Assembly (NCBI GenBank): GCA_018812925.1 | Contig: JAHJCU010000004.1 | Coordinates: forward strand, 248,001 to 312,000 | Reading direction: 5' to 3' | Length of the DNA stretch: 64,000 nucleotides | Origin: Candidatus Omnitrophota bacterium | GTDB lineage: Bacteria > CAIJMQ01 | Part shown: positions 8,954 to 16,559 of the stretch, one piece after another | Numbering within the stretch: position 1 is the first letter of the stretch | Layout of the letters: every line of letters begins with the position of its first letter | The notes under the pieces: model-generated | The model's database searches: none | What the model was told of the DNA's origin: nothing | What the model saw: only the letters and a program-made list of their open reading frames with translations | Position numbers and translations under genes: made by a program

Positions 8954-10516
8954 TTATTTCGCGTAATCTATCGCTCTTTTTTCCCTAATAACGGTAATTT
9001 TAATCTGCCCCGCATACTCCATTTCTTTTTGAATTTTCTGGGACAAATCATGAGCCAAAATAGCAGTCTGGTCATCGCTAATCGCTTCTGGTTCAACCAT
9101 TACCCTAACTTCTCTTCCAGCCTGAATGGCATAAGATTTTTTAACACCGTCAAAAGAGTTGGCAATGCTTTCCAGTTTTTCTAATCTCTTAATATAATTT
9201 TCCAGACTTTCTCTTCTTGCTCCGGGTCTTGCAGCAGAAATTGTATCAGCCGCCTGCAAAAGTGCAGCGTAAACATTTGAAGCGGATGTTTCAGCTTCAT
9301 GATGACTTCTAACAGCATCTATTAAAACAGCCGATTCGTTGAATTTTTCCGCTAACTGAGCGCCAATTTGGGCATGCGAACCTTCCACTTCATGGTCAAC
9401 CGCTTTACCCAAATCGTGCAAAAGTCCTATTCTTTTGGCTAATTTTATATCTAACTTTAATTCTCCGGCCATTATTCCCATTAGAAAAGCCATTTCCACG
9501 GAATGTTGCAATACATTCTGTCCATAGCTTGTTCTATACTTCAGTCTGCCCAAAAGAATCTTTTCTTCCGGTTTTAAATCGTGTATGCCCAATTCAAAAC
9601 AAGCTTTTTCTCCTTCTTCTCTGATAGATGCCTCTATTTTTTCTTTAACTTTGGTTACGACCTCTTCAATTCTGGCAGGATGTATTCTCCCGTCTGAAAT
9701 TAATTTTTCAAGAGACATTCGGGCAATTTCCCTTCTAACCGGGTCAAATCCCGACAAAGTTACAGCTTCAGGCGTATCGTCAACAATAACATTTACCCCT
9801 GTTGCGTTTTCTAAAGCCCTTATATTTCTGCCTTCTCTACCGATAATTCTTCCTTTCATCTCGTCAGATGGCAAAGCAACTACCGAAGCAGTGCTTTCTA
9901 CAACCTGATCCATCGCAATTCTCTGAATGGAAAAAGATATAATCTCCTGAGCTTTTTTCTCGGAAATTTCTTTTATTTCATCTTCCATCCTCTTGGTTAA
10001 AATTGCCTTTTGCTCTTTGAGCTCTTGTTCTATCCTTTCAAGAAGCAATTTCTTAGCTTCCTCTTCGGAAAGATGAGAAATCCTTTCCAAATTAGTTTTT
10101 TCTTCCTGTATGATTTGTTGTAAAGTATTATCTTTTTCAAGCAGGACTCTTTCCTTATCTTTAATTCTATCTATCCTTGCTTCAAACTCCCTTTCTTTTT
10201 GCTCCCACAACTCTAATTTTCTGTCTAAATTCTCTTCCCGATGTAAAATCTTTTCTTCTCTTGCGAAAAGTTCTTGTCTTCTTTTTTGGATTTCCGCATC
10301 GGATTTAGACCTTAATTGATATAATTCCTCCTTAGATTCAAGCTGCAGTTCTTTGCGTTTTGTCTCTACCTGGCTTTCCGCATCGGCAATTAGTTTTTTG
10401 ACCTGTTCTTCGGCTCTTTTTATTTTTCTTTCGCTTACGAATTTTCGGGAGAAATACCCGACAAAAAACAAGGTTATTCCTGCGAACGCAGAAATAATCA
10501 AAAATTTAATTGGCAA
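8954..10516 (-). CDS. rny: Ribonuclease Y
   Basis: An endoribonuclease of about 520 residues that starts bulk mRNA decay, anchored to the membrane. It has one N-terminal membrane helix, a long charged coiled coil (about 30-200), a KH RNA-binding domain with [15 protein letters not shown], and an HD domain with [17 protein letters not shown]. The frame can open at GTG 10523-10525, but that codon overlaps its own AAGGGGG. The TTG at 10514-10516 sits 8 bases behind it and is the better start. A long structured leader precedes the gene. Confidence 0.95.
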   Translation of the reverse strand: MPIKFLIISAFAGITLFFVGYFSRKFVSERKIKRAEEQVKKLIADAESQVETKRKELQLESKEELYQLRSKSDAEIQKRRQELFAREEKILHREENLDRKLELWEQKEREFEARIDRIKDKERVLLEKDNTLQQIIQEEKTNLERISHLSEEEAKKLLLERIEQELKEQKAILTKRMEDEIKEISEKKAQEIISFSIQRIAMDQVVESTASVVALPSDEMKGRIIGREGRNIRALENATGVNVIVDDTPEAVTLSGFDPVRREIARMSLEKLISDGRIHPARIEEVVTKVKEKIEASIREEGEKACFELGIHDLKPEEKILLGRLKYRTSYGQNVLQHSVEMAFLMGIMAGELKLDIKLAKRIGLLHDLGKAVDHEVEGSHAQIGAQLAEKFNESAVLIDAVRSHHEAETSASNVYAALLQAADTISAARPGARRESLENYIKRLEKLESIANSFDGVKKSYAIQAGREVRVMVEPEAISDDQTAILAHDLSQKIQKEMEYAGQIKITVIREKRAIDYAK

Positions 10517-10534
10517 TCTAATCACCCCCTTTAG

Positions 10535-10749
10535 ACCGCAGAGGGGATTAACATTTCAAATCCTGCCCAATAGACAGAAAAATTCTAAATAAAGAGATTC
10601 TTCAAGAAATAACTTACTGTCTTTTTGCTCATTTCTCTCTACCGAACTTCCCAGTTTGCCAAAAGGCAAGAAAATTTTCAAATTCAAATGTTAAAACCTA
10701 TTTAGTTTGTTCTCTATATTAAATCAATAATCTTTTTCTCTGCGGTAAC
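10535..10749 (-). ncRNA. Structured RNA or long leader in front of rny
   Basis: A sigma-70 promoter just upstream would start an RNA near 10749. Its 5' ACCGCAGAG (10738-10746) pairs perfectly with CTCTGCGGT (10535-10543). Inside, TTAACATTT (10686-10694) pairs with AAATGTTAA (10548-10556). A hairpin UUGCC-UUUU-GGCAA lies at 10656-10669 and a six-pair stem AGACAG/CUGUCU joins 10572-10577 to 10617-10622. The RNA ends next to the rny Shine-Dalgarno. I recognise no known class: motifs of RNase P, tmRNA and SRP RNA are absent, and it is not one long 6S-like rod. An rny-controlling leader is the simplest reading. Confidence 0.5.
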
Positions 10750-10755
10750 AGAAGA

Positions 10756-10784
10756 ATTATAAAAAATAGAAGAGTAAAAGTCAA
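10756..10784 (-). promoter_or_regulatory. Sigma-70 promoter of the rny leader RNA
   Basis: On the minus strand TTGACT (10779-10784), a 17-bp spacer and TATAAT (10756-10761). This is one of the best promoters in the window. Transcription would start near 10749, 233 bases before the rny start codon. Confidence 0.8.
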
Positions 10785-10812
10785 CCCCTGCCGCTTTTGC
10801 AACAGGCGGGAG
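10785..10812. repeat. CCTGCCGC-type palindrome
   Basis: CCCCTGCCGCTTTTGC and ACAGGCGGGAG form an imperfect GC-rich hairpin directly upstream of the rny-leader promoter. The rest of the gap up to 10931 holds a small GCAGTA/TACTGC hairpin (10851-10864) and nothing else I can name. Confidence 0.5.
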
Positions 10813-10931
10813 AGCAAACCCGGGTTAGAGACAAATTTTACCTTCAAAGGCAGTATTTACTGCATTTTTGAATACAATTTATACGAAATCTCATCCACAG
10901 AGAACCTAATTTCCAAAACCCTAATGCTTCG

Positions 10932-12038
10932 TCAAGACGAATCAGACCCAATAGATTTTCTGCCGATATGTTCAAGCAAAGCGATTATGATAAATATTAC
11001 AACAGCTTGCAGTAAAATTACCGTTGCTCCAAGTTTTCCAACCGCGAAAAGAAGCGTGGCATTTATTCCTATGCAAAAAGTGACCAGATAAATAAAAGCA
11101 ACAGCCTGCGGTTGAGTCATACCAAGCTGAACCAATCTATGGGAAAAATGATTTTTATCGCCAACAAAAAGAGGTTTTTTTCGAGATAACCTAATAAGAA
11201 CCACAGAAACCGTATCAAATATAGGTACTCCAAGAATAAGAAGAGGCATAACTACAGGCAAAAGAGTGGGGTTCCCTTTGGAATAAAAGGTGGACATAAT
11301 AGTTAAAGTCGCTAACATAAATCCGAGCCACATACTTCCTGCATCGCCCATAAACATAGAAGAAGGATACCAATTAAAAATGAGAAATCCCGCTAAAACG
11401 CCTGCAAAAATTACCAAAATAGAAGAAGTAAAAAGCTGATATTGTAAAGAAGTAATCCCCGCAAAGATTAATGTAGCAACCAGAGCCACTCCACATGCCA
11501 ACCCATCCATATTATCCATAAGGTTGAAAGAATTCATAAGAAGGACAAACCATAGGACTGTAAGCAATCCTCCGAAAAAAGTATTGGGCATAAAGAGGGT
11601 AATTCTCACTCCCCAAGAAACCATAAGAATGCCGATAACAGACGTGGAAAAAAGCTTGACATAAGCGTTCATACCCTTTATATCGTCGAACAAGCCAATA
11701 ATCATAACTAATGTCCCTCCTAAAATAATTGGCAATATTTTAGAAATCACTCTTTGCAGGGGGGGTATTATCTCTATAATGGATTGCGGCATAAGCAACT
11801 TAAGACCGGGAGAATTCCAAAAAAATCTCAAGATAACTATGCCGATCACAATTGTCAGTATGAGAGAAAAGAAAAGCGCCAATCCGCCGAGAAGCGGTTT
11901 CGGCGATATGTGAACTTTTCTTTCAGAAGGAATGTCCAAAATATTGAATTTTAAGGCAATACTACGAAATAAAGGTGTTAATATCAGTGAGAAAAGAAAA
12001 GAAATAGCGAAAAGACCAGAATAGATAATTATCCACAT
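10932..12038 (-). CDS. Undecaprenyl-phosphate sugar-1-phosphate transferase (WecA/TagO type)
   Basis: A 368-residue polytopic membrane protein of the PNPT superfamily, which moves a GlcNAc-1-phosphate-like group from UDP-sugar to undecaprenyl phosphate to start surface-polysaccharide synthesis. It carries the cytosolic motifs LFDDIKG, FNLMDNMDGLACG and the terminal His motif DKNHFSHRL, with about ten to eleven helices. The HxxHR-like loop and length fit WecA/TagO better than MraY. The epimerase gene lies 63 bp upstream on the same strand, so the two may build the same glycan. Confidence 0.88.
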   Translation of the reverse strand: MWIIIYSGLFAISFLFSLILTPLFRSIALKFNILDIPSERKVHISPKPLLGGLALFFSLILTIVIGIVILRFFWNSPGLKLLMPQSIIEIIPPLQRVISKILPIILGGTLVMIIGLFDDIKGMNAYVKLFSTSVIGILMVSWGVRITLFMPNTFFGGLLTVLWFVLLMNSFNLMDNMDGLACGVALVATLIFAGITSLQYQLFTSSILVIFAGVLAGFLIFNWYPSSMFMGDAGSMWLGFMLATLTIMSTFYSKGNPTLLPVVMPLLILGVPIFDTVSVVLIRLSRKKPLFVGDKNHFSHRLVQLGMTQPQAVAFIYLVTFCIGINATLLFAVGKLGATVILLQAVVIFIIIALLEHIGRKSIGSDSS

Positions 12039-12101
12039 ATAATTTTATTAAAGATTTCAGATTAAAGATTTAAAATTCTTAAAATCTTGAATTTTTAATT
12101 A

Positions 12102-13073
12102 TCATTTACTTTTTTTCTTATAATACTCAATCACGTCTTTTATTATATCTTCCAAAGATTTTGTCGGTTTAAACCCGATTGTTTTAGAGATTTTTGATAT
12201 ATCGGGAACTCTATATTTCAAGTCTTCAAAATCATCACCGTAAACTTGTCTATAAGGAATATATTTAATTTGAGATTTGCTTTGAGTAAGTTGCTTAACC
12301 ATTTCGGCTAATTGAGAAATATTAACAGGCTGAGGACTGCCCAAATTAAATATTTCACCATTTGTGTTCTCGTTTTCCATAAGAGAGATTAAACCATTGA
12401 CAGTGTCTTCTATATGGATAAAACTCCTCAATTGTTTTCCATCGCCATATACAGTTATCGGCTCGCCTTTTAACGCCTGTTCGACAAACCTTGGAATAAC
12501 CATACCATATTCCCCCACTTGTTTGGGACCGGATACGTTGAAAAGTCTTGTTATAACTATGGGCAACACTTTTTCTTTATGATAAGCAATAGCCAAAAAC
12601 TCATCTGTTGCTTTGCTGGCAGAATAACTCCATCTTAATTTTGTGGTTGGGCCCAGTATTCTGTCGGATTCCTCATTGAAAGGATAATTTTCGCTTTTGC
12701 CATATATTTCCGACGAAGAAGTAATAAGTACCTTTTTTTTATCATGAGACGCAATTTCAAGAACATTTTCTGTCCCTTCAATATTAATTCTTATGGATTT
12801 AATAAGATTTTCCATAATATATTTGACCCCAACTGCTGCTGCAAGATGATAAATTATCTCGCATTTATCTATTAGTTCTTTCAACAAGTCTTTATCTAAT
12901 ATGGAGCCCTGCTGGAAATGGAATCTGGGATTATTAAAAAGATGGGATATATTTTCTTTATTGCCCGTGGAAAAATCATCGATCGCAAACACATCATTAT
13001 TTTCTTTTAAAAGCAATCGTTCTGTTAAATTAGAGCCTATAAAACCAGCTGCGCCTGTTACCAAACATTGCAT
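12102..13073 (-). CDS. NAD-dependent nucleotide-sugar epimerase/dehydratase
   Basis: A 323-residue extended SDR protein with the dinucleotide motif GAAGFIGSNL (7-16) and the catalytic YSASK. The substrate-side motif RLFNVSGPKQ and the terminal loop RSFIHIEDTVNGL are also present. It belongs to the group of UDP-glucose 4-epimerases and UDP-glucuronate decarboxylases; sequence alone does not decide which. It sits directly upstream of the polyprenyl-phosphate transferase. A small word palindrome (AAAGATTT type, 12050-12090) separates the two genes. Confidence 0.88.
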   Translation of the reverse strand: MQCLVTGAAGFIGSNLTERLLLKENNDVFAIDDFSTGNKENISHLFNNPRFHFQQGSILDKDLLKELIDKCEIIYHLAAAVGVKYIMENLIKSIRINIEGTENVLEIASHDKKKVLITSSSEIYGKSENYPFNEESDRILGPTTKLRWSYSASKATDEFLAIAYHKEKVLPIVITRLFNVSGPKQVGEYGMVIPRFVEQALKGEPITVYGDGKQLRSFIHIEDTVNGLISLMENENTNGEIFNLGSPQPVNISQLAEMVKQLTQSKSQIKYIPYRQVYGDDFEDLKYRVPDISKISKTIGFKPTKSLEDIIKDVIEYYKKKSK

Positions 13074-13152
13074 TTTGTGCTCTTCCTTTTAATTAAAAAA
13101 TAAAATTGTCGACGTATAACAATAACTCAAAAATAGAATATCACACATAAAG

Positions 13153-13185
13153 AATCTGCTACTCTTTCAAAAAGAGCAGCAGATT
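13153..13185 (-). terminator. Intrinsic terminator after the MC1 gene
   Basis: Stem AATCTGCTACTCTTT with AAGAGCAGCAGATT, a loop of about four bases, and a T-rich stretch after it on the minus strand. It lies about 100 bp downstream of the MC1 stop and upstream of the epimerase gene. Confidence 0.7.
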
Positions 13186-13217
13186 TTATAAAACCCTTAG
13201 GATTAATTGTCTTGCCA

Positions 13218-13276
13218 GCCTGCTTGCTTCTACGTTACCTGCTCTAATATAAAATCGGAATGTTGAGCGGGCAGGC
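13218..13276. repeat. CCTGC-type inverted repeat
   Basis: GCCTGCTTGC (13218 onward) and GCGGGCAGGC (ending 13276) form the arms of a larger palindrome with about 38 bases between. It lies just after the MC1 stop codon. Confidence 0.45.
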
Positions 13277-13282
13277 AATCAC

Positions 13283-13579
13283 CTATATCTTACTAAGTTT
13301 GTCTAACCGCACCTTTTTTACAGAAGGCTTATTAATCATATTCGGCATCCAATCAGGCGCATTATCAGGTTTTTTTACTTTCACTACTTTACCCTTAAAA
13401 ACATGTAATCTCCACTTGCCGTCTTTTTTTCTTGAATGTTCTCTTAATTTGATAAGACCTTCATTATCCTTTAAACCTCTTGAAGCGGCTTTTAATGCAG
13501 CAGCTCTCGGTGACCTACCCGTAAAAACATGTTTCTCCTTACTGCCTATTCTTAAAGAATACTGTTTAACTGTGTCCAT
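13283..13579 (-). CDS. MC1-family chromatin protein (archaeal type)
   Basis: A 98-residue very basic protein that matches the Methanosarcina chromosomal protein MC1 along its whole length: a beta-start KQYSLRIG, VFTGRSPRAAALKAASRG (18-35), IKLREH (43-48), HVFKGKVVKV (59-68), the DNA-contacting PDWMP loop (75-79) and a KPSVKKVRLDKL tail. MC1 is a monomer that sharply bends DNA. The gene has a strong promoter, an AAAGGAGG ribosome site and its own terminator, which suggests high independent expression. MC1 is best known from methanogens and haloarchaea, so its presence among purely bacterial genes suggests transfer. The family call is firm; the role as a nucleoid protein here is inferred. Confidence 0.9.
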   Translation of the reverse strand: MDTVKQYSLRIGSKEKHVFTGRSPRAAALKAASRGLKDNEGLIKLREHSRKKDGKWRLHVFKGKVVKVKKPDNAPDWMPNMINKPSVKKVRLDKLSKI

Positions 13580-13682
13580 AGCTCTACCTCCTTTTGTTAA
13601 AAATTAAAGTTGTTTCAAAATAATCTAAAAGCTTTCCAAATCATCTGCGGATTAATAACCCCTATGCACGCTTGTTTATATC

Positions 13683-13711
13683 CTTATATCAAAAAGAAAC
13701 AGCATTGACAA
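13683..13711 (-). promoter_or_regulatory. Sigma-70 promoter of the MC1 gene
   Basis: On the minus strand TTGTCA (13706-13711), a 17-bp spacer and TATAAG (13683-13688). The leader is about 95 nt and ends in AAAGGAGG seven bases before ATG. Confidence 0.75.
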
Positions 13712-13721
13712 GTCTTGTTTT

Positions 13722-14495
13722 TTATTTCCCTTTCAAAAAAGTAGAAATTTTTTTAGAAAAACTCGCTATCTTTTCACTGTTTGGATTCAGTTGAAGAGCT
13801 TTTTTTATATATGCGCGCGCTTGAACATAATCTCCGTTTTCAAAATACCACACAGCCACCATATAATACGCTTCCTCTTTCTTGTTATTGAACATAAACT
13901 TCAATATCTTTTCCCATTGGCTTTTACCATATACCTTTTCTATTACCTCTTTGTTTTCCACGATATATCTTACTGCAAGCTTGTTGCGCTTAAATGAAGG
14001 TAGCATTGACTTAAATAATTTTAAAGACGTTTCGAATAATTCTTTTGCAGATTCTATTTCTCCAGGCATTTCTTCTCTAATTTTTACCATCAATTCCTTA
14101 AAATCTTCCAAAGCTTCCGACAATTCTTCGTCGGTTTTGTTAAATCTTTGTCTTACTATATGGTCGTATTGTTCCAAAACATAAATATGTTCCTTGAAAC
14201 TCATTAATTGATGGAAAATTAAATGTATTGCGCGTTCAAAAGCGATTTCATGCGTCAGGAATTGGTGAGGTTTGTCTAAAAGATCGCGTATCAAATCTTT
14301 TAAATTCCAAAGCGGTCCCCTTTTTTCTTCCGTTCCCACCCATTCGGCAAAATGAACAAATTTAATTTTCCCTTCGCTTTTAAACTGCCGATATTCTTTT
14401 TTAAAATGCAAATAAGCGTTAAAAAATTGTTGGATGACATCTCTTAAAAACTCATCCCTCCTTTCTTCTAACCACATATTATCTTTCTGTTCCAT
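13722..14495 (-). CDS. Helical protein with C-terminal TPR unit
   Basis: A 257-residue soluble protein, strongly charged and predicted all-helical. The last ~60 residues contain a tetratricopeptide-like pair (EAYYMVAVWYFENGDYVQ, then ARAYIKKALQLNPNSEK). The N-terminal 200 residues match no family I know; they are rich in Phe, His and Lys (FFNAYLHFKKEYRQF). It stands alone between lolD and the MC1 gene. A protein-interaction role is all that can be inferred. Confidence 0.7.
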   Translation of the reverse strand: MEQKDNMWLEERRDEFLRDVIQQFFNAYLHFKKEYRQFKSEGKIKFVHFAEWVGTEEKRGPLWNLKDLIRDLLDKPHQFLTHEIAFERAIHLIFHQLMSFKEHIYVLEQYDHIVRQRFNKTDEELSEALEDFKELMVKIREEMPGEIESAKELFETSLKLFKSMLPSFKRNKLAVRYIVENKEVIEKVYGKSQWEKILKFMFNNKKEEAYYMVAVWYFENGDYVQARAYIKKALQLNPNSEKIASFSKKISTFLKGK

Positions 14496-14520
14496 TTTTC
14501 ACTCCCTATATAAAAAAGCG

Positions 14521-14582
14521 TATGGTTTGTAACTTATGGCAGAAACTATAAACCATAAACTATCAACTTTCAACTCTCAACT
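14521..14582. repeat. Low-complexity ACTATAAAC word tract
   Basis: AACTATAAACCATAAACTATCAACTTTCAAC-type words follow a small GGTTTGTAACTTATGG start. The tract overlaps the lolD stop codon. It is the same word family as at 8885 and 52864. Confidence 0.5.
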
Positions 14583-15250
14583 ATTTTCCCGTCTACAATT
14601 CTTATAATACGGTCCATCTTAAGCGCCAACTCTTCCTGATGGGTGGCTATAAATAATGTCCCCCCCATATTTCGTATTAAATTTAACATAAGCTCTACAA
14701 TTTTTTCTGCCGTTGCCTTATCAAGATTACCGGTGGGTTCATCCGCAAATAAAATTATAGGTTCATTTATTATAGCTCTGCCAACAGCCACTCTTTGCTG
14801 CTCTCCACCGGATAAAGCATATGGATAATGAGAAGCTCTTTGTGTAAGTTTTAATTCTTTCAGAATTTCTTTTGCTTTTTCTTTGACTTCGAATAAAAGT
14901 TGTTTATCTATTAAACCTGGTAACATGATGTTTTCCAATGCAGAAAGTTCGGGCAATAAATTAAAAAACTGAAATACGAACCCCATGTCTTTTTTCCTCA
15001 AATCAGCTCTTTGTTCATCCGAAAATTTGAGAATATCCTGTCCCTTCCAATAAATTTTGCCTTTAGATGGTCTTTCCAGTCCCGCCAAAAGACAAAGAAG
15101 AGTAGATTTACCCGCACCCGAAGAACCCAGCAAAGCAATTGACTGGCCTTCGTAAATTTCCAAATCAATTCCTCTTATCACTTCCAAGGAACTTTCACCT
15201 ACCGGATAACTTTTGTGTAAACCCACGGCTTTTATCAAAGGGCTACTCAT
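14570..15250 (-). CDS. lolD: Lipoprotein-releasing ABC transporter ATPase LolD
   Basis: A 226-residue ABC ATPase of the LolD/MacB family that powers release of lipoproteins from the inner membrane. Walker A is GSSGAGKS (about 41-48), the signature is LSGGEQQRVAVGRAI, and Walker B is ILFADEPTGNLD, followed by the H-loop ATHQ. It overlaps the lolC stop by 8 bp and is translated after it, which makes a two-gene unit. The terminal residues DGKIVES run into a repeat tract. MacB-type export is the alternative, but the partner fits Lol better. Confidence 0.92.
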   Translation of the reverse strand: MSSPLIKAVGLHKSYPVGESSLEVIRGIDLEIYEGQSIALLGSSGAGKSTLLCLLAGLERPSKGKIYWKGQDILKFSDEQRADLRKKDMGFVFQFFNLLPELSALENIMLPGLIDKQLLFEVKEKAKEILKELKLTQRASHYPYALSGGEQQRVAVGRAIINEPIILFADEPTGNLDKATAEKIVELMLNLIRNMGGTLFIATHQEELALKMDRIIRIVDGKIVES

Positions 15251-16463
15251 ATCTTAAAGTCTCCCCAACTGTTAGTTTCGATGCTCTTGATGCGGGATAA
15301 ATCGTTGCAAGAAGACATATGAATAACGCCAATAATCCCACTACGGCAAACATCGTCCACTCCAGTTTAATGGGTAGATACGGCATAGAATATATTTCTT
15401 CGGACAGAGCAATAAAATGATATTTTTTGAGCAATATCCCAAGAACAAGACCAACAAGGCAACCTAATACCGCCCCGCAAAAACCAATAATCAAACCTTG
15501 ATATAAAAATATTTTCCTGATATCGGCAGAAGTGGCTCCTATGGCTTTAAGTATTCCTATCTGTCTTTTCTTTTCCATCACCATTACAATCAATGTGGAA
15601 GCGATATTGAAAGACGCAACGATTACTATAAGAGTAAGAATAGTAAACATTGCTATTTTTTCAAGTTTCAACGCCTCGAAAAGCGTTCTATCCGTTTCCT
15701 GCCAAGTCCTTACTATAGATGCAGGACCAAGAAGAACCTGCAGTTTTTCTTTTACGGCTGGCGCTTTAAATACATCTTCTATTTTAACTTGTATTCCGTC
15801 ATACTCGCTTCCCAATCCGAGTAAATCCCGCGCATCTTCCAAAGACAAAAACACAAGCGAATTGTCATATTCGTACATTCCGGAATTAAAAAACCCTTTA
15901 ACTTTAAACTTCTTAACTTTTAACTGCGTGGAAATAAGAGATACTTCGTCGTAATCAAAGAGACCTAAACCCTTCGCAAGTTCTTCGCCGATTAAAATCC
16001 CGCCATCTAAATCCGCTAATTCTGCAGCGTTCTTTTGTGGTTCTAAAACAAATTCATCCATTAAAACAGGTTTAATATATTTCTTTAAATCCGTAACTTT
16101 GATTTCTTTCTGGAAATCAATGCCTTTAATTATTATTCCCTTAGCTCTTTCACGACACTGCAAAATTCCTTCGCCCCAAAGAACAGGGGAACTGGCAACA
16201 ACACCATCCACTTGCTCTATTTTTTCGATAGTGGAAGATAAACCGTTAGAATCAGGAGAAAACATATTGACAACAATGTGCGGTTTTAATCCCAATATCT
16301 TGTTTCTGATTTCTTCGCTAAATCCATTCATCACGCCCATCACAACAATAATCGCCGCAACCCCAAGCGCAATACCCAATATTGAAATAAAAGTAGCAAA
16401 GGAAAGAAACCTCTTCCCCTTGCTCTTCATATGCCTAACCGCTAAAAAAAATCTGTAATCCAT
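15243..16463 (-). CDS. lolC: Lipoprotein-releasing permease LolC/LolE
   Basis: A permease of about 406 residues with four membrane helices and a large periplasmic MacB-like domain between helices 1 and 2. The N-terminus YRFFLAVRHMKSKGKRFLSF and the C-terminal TLIVMVMEKKRQIGILKAIGA and LATIYPASRASKLTVGETLRYE segments are diagnostic. The frame opens earlier with TTG at 16490, but those codons lie in an A+T-rich repeat, so the ATG at 16463 is preferred. Only one permease gene is present, so it probably works as a homodimer with LolD (LolF-like). Confidence 0.92.
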   Translation of the reverse strand: MDYRFFLAVRHMKSKGKRFLSFATFISILGIALGVAAIIVVMGVMNGFSEEIRNKILGLKPHIVVNMFSPDSNGLSSTIEKIEQVDGVVASSPVLWGEGILQCRERAKGIIIKGIDFQKEIKVTDLKKYIKPVLMDEFVLEPQKNAAELADLDGGILIGEELAKGLGLFDYDEVSLISTQLKVKKFKVKGFFNSGMYEYDNSLVFLSLEDARDLLGLGSEYDGIQVKIEDVFKAPAVKEKLQVLLGPASIVRTWQETDRTLFEALKLEKIAMFTILTLIVIVASFNIASTLIVMVMEKKRQIGILKAIGATSADIRKIFLYQGLIIGFCGAVLGCLVGLVLGILLKKYHFIALSEEIYSMPYLPIKLEWTMFAVVGLLALFICLLATIYPASRASKLTVGETLRYE

Positions 16464-16559
16464 AGGTTTTAAAGATAAATCAAATATCAAAAATTAAAAA
16501 TCAAATATACGTATAAAAAATTAAAAAATAGGATAGAGACCATAGCCCTTACAAACCCA

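Noticed and set aside
10535-10749. 6S RNA, RNase P RNA, tmRNA or SRP RNA
   Set aside because: Size and closing stem first suggested 6S, but the inner part is branched rather than one long rod. Conserved motifs of the other classes are absent.
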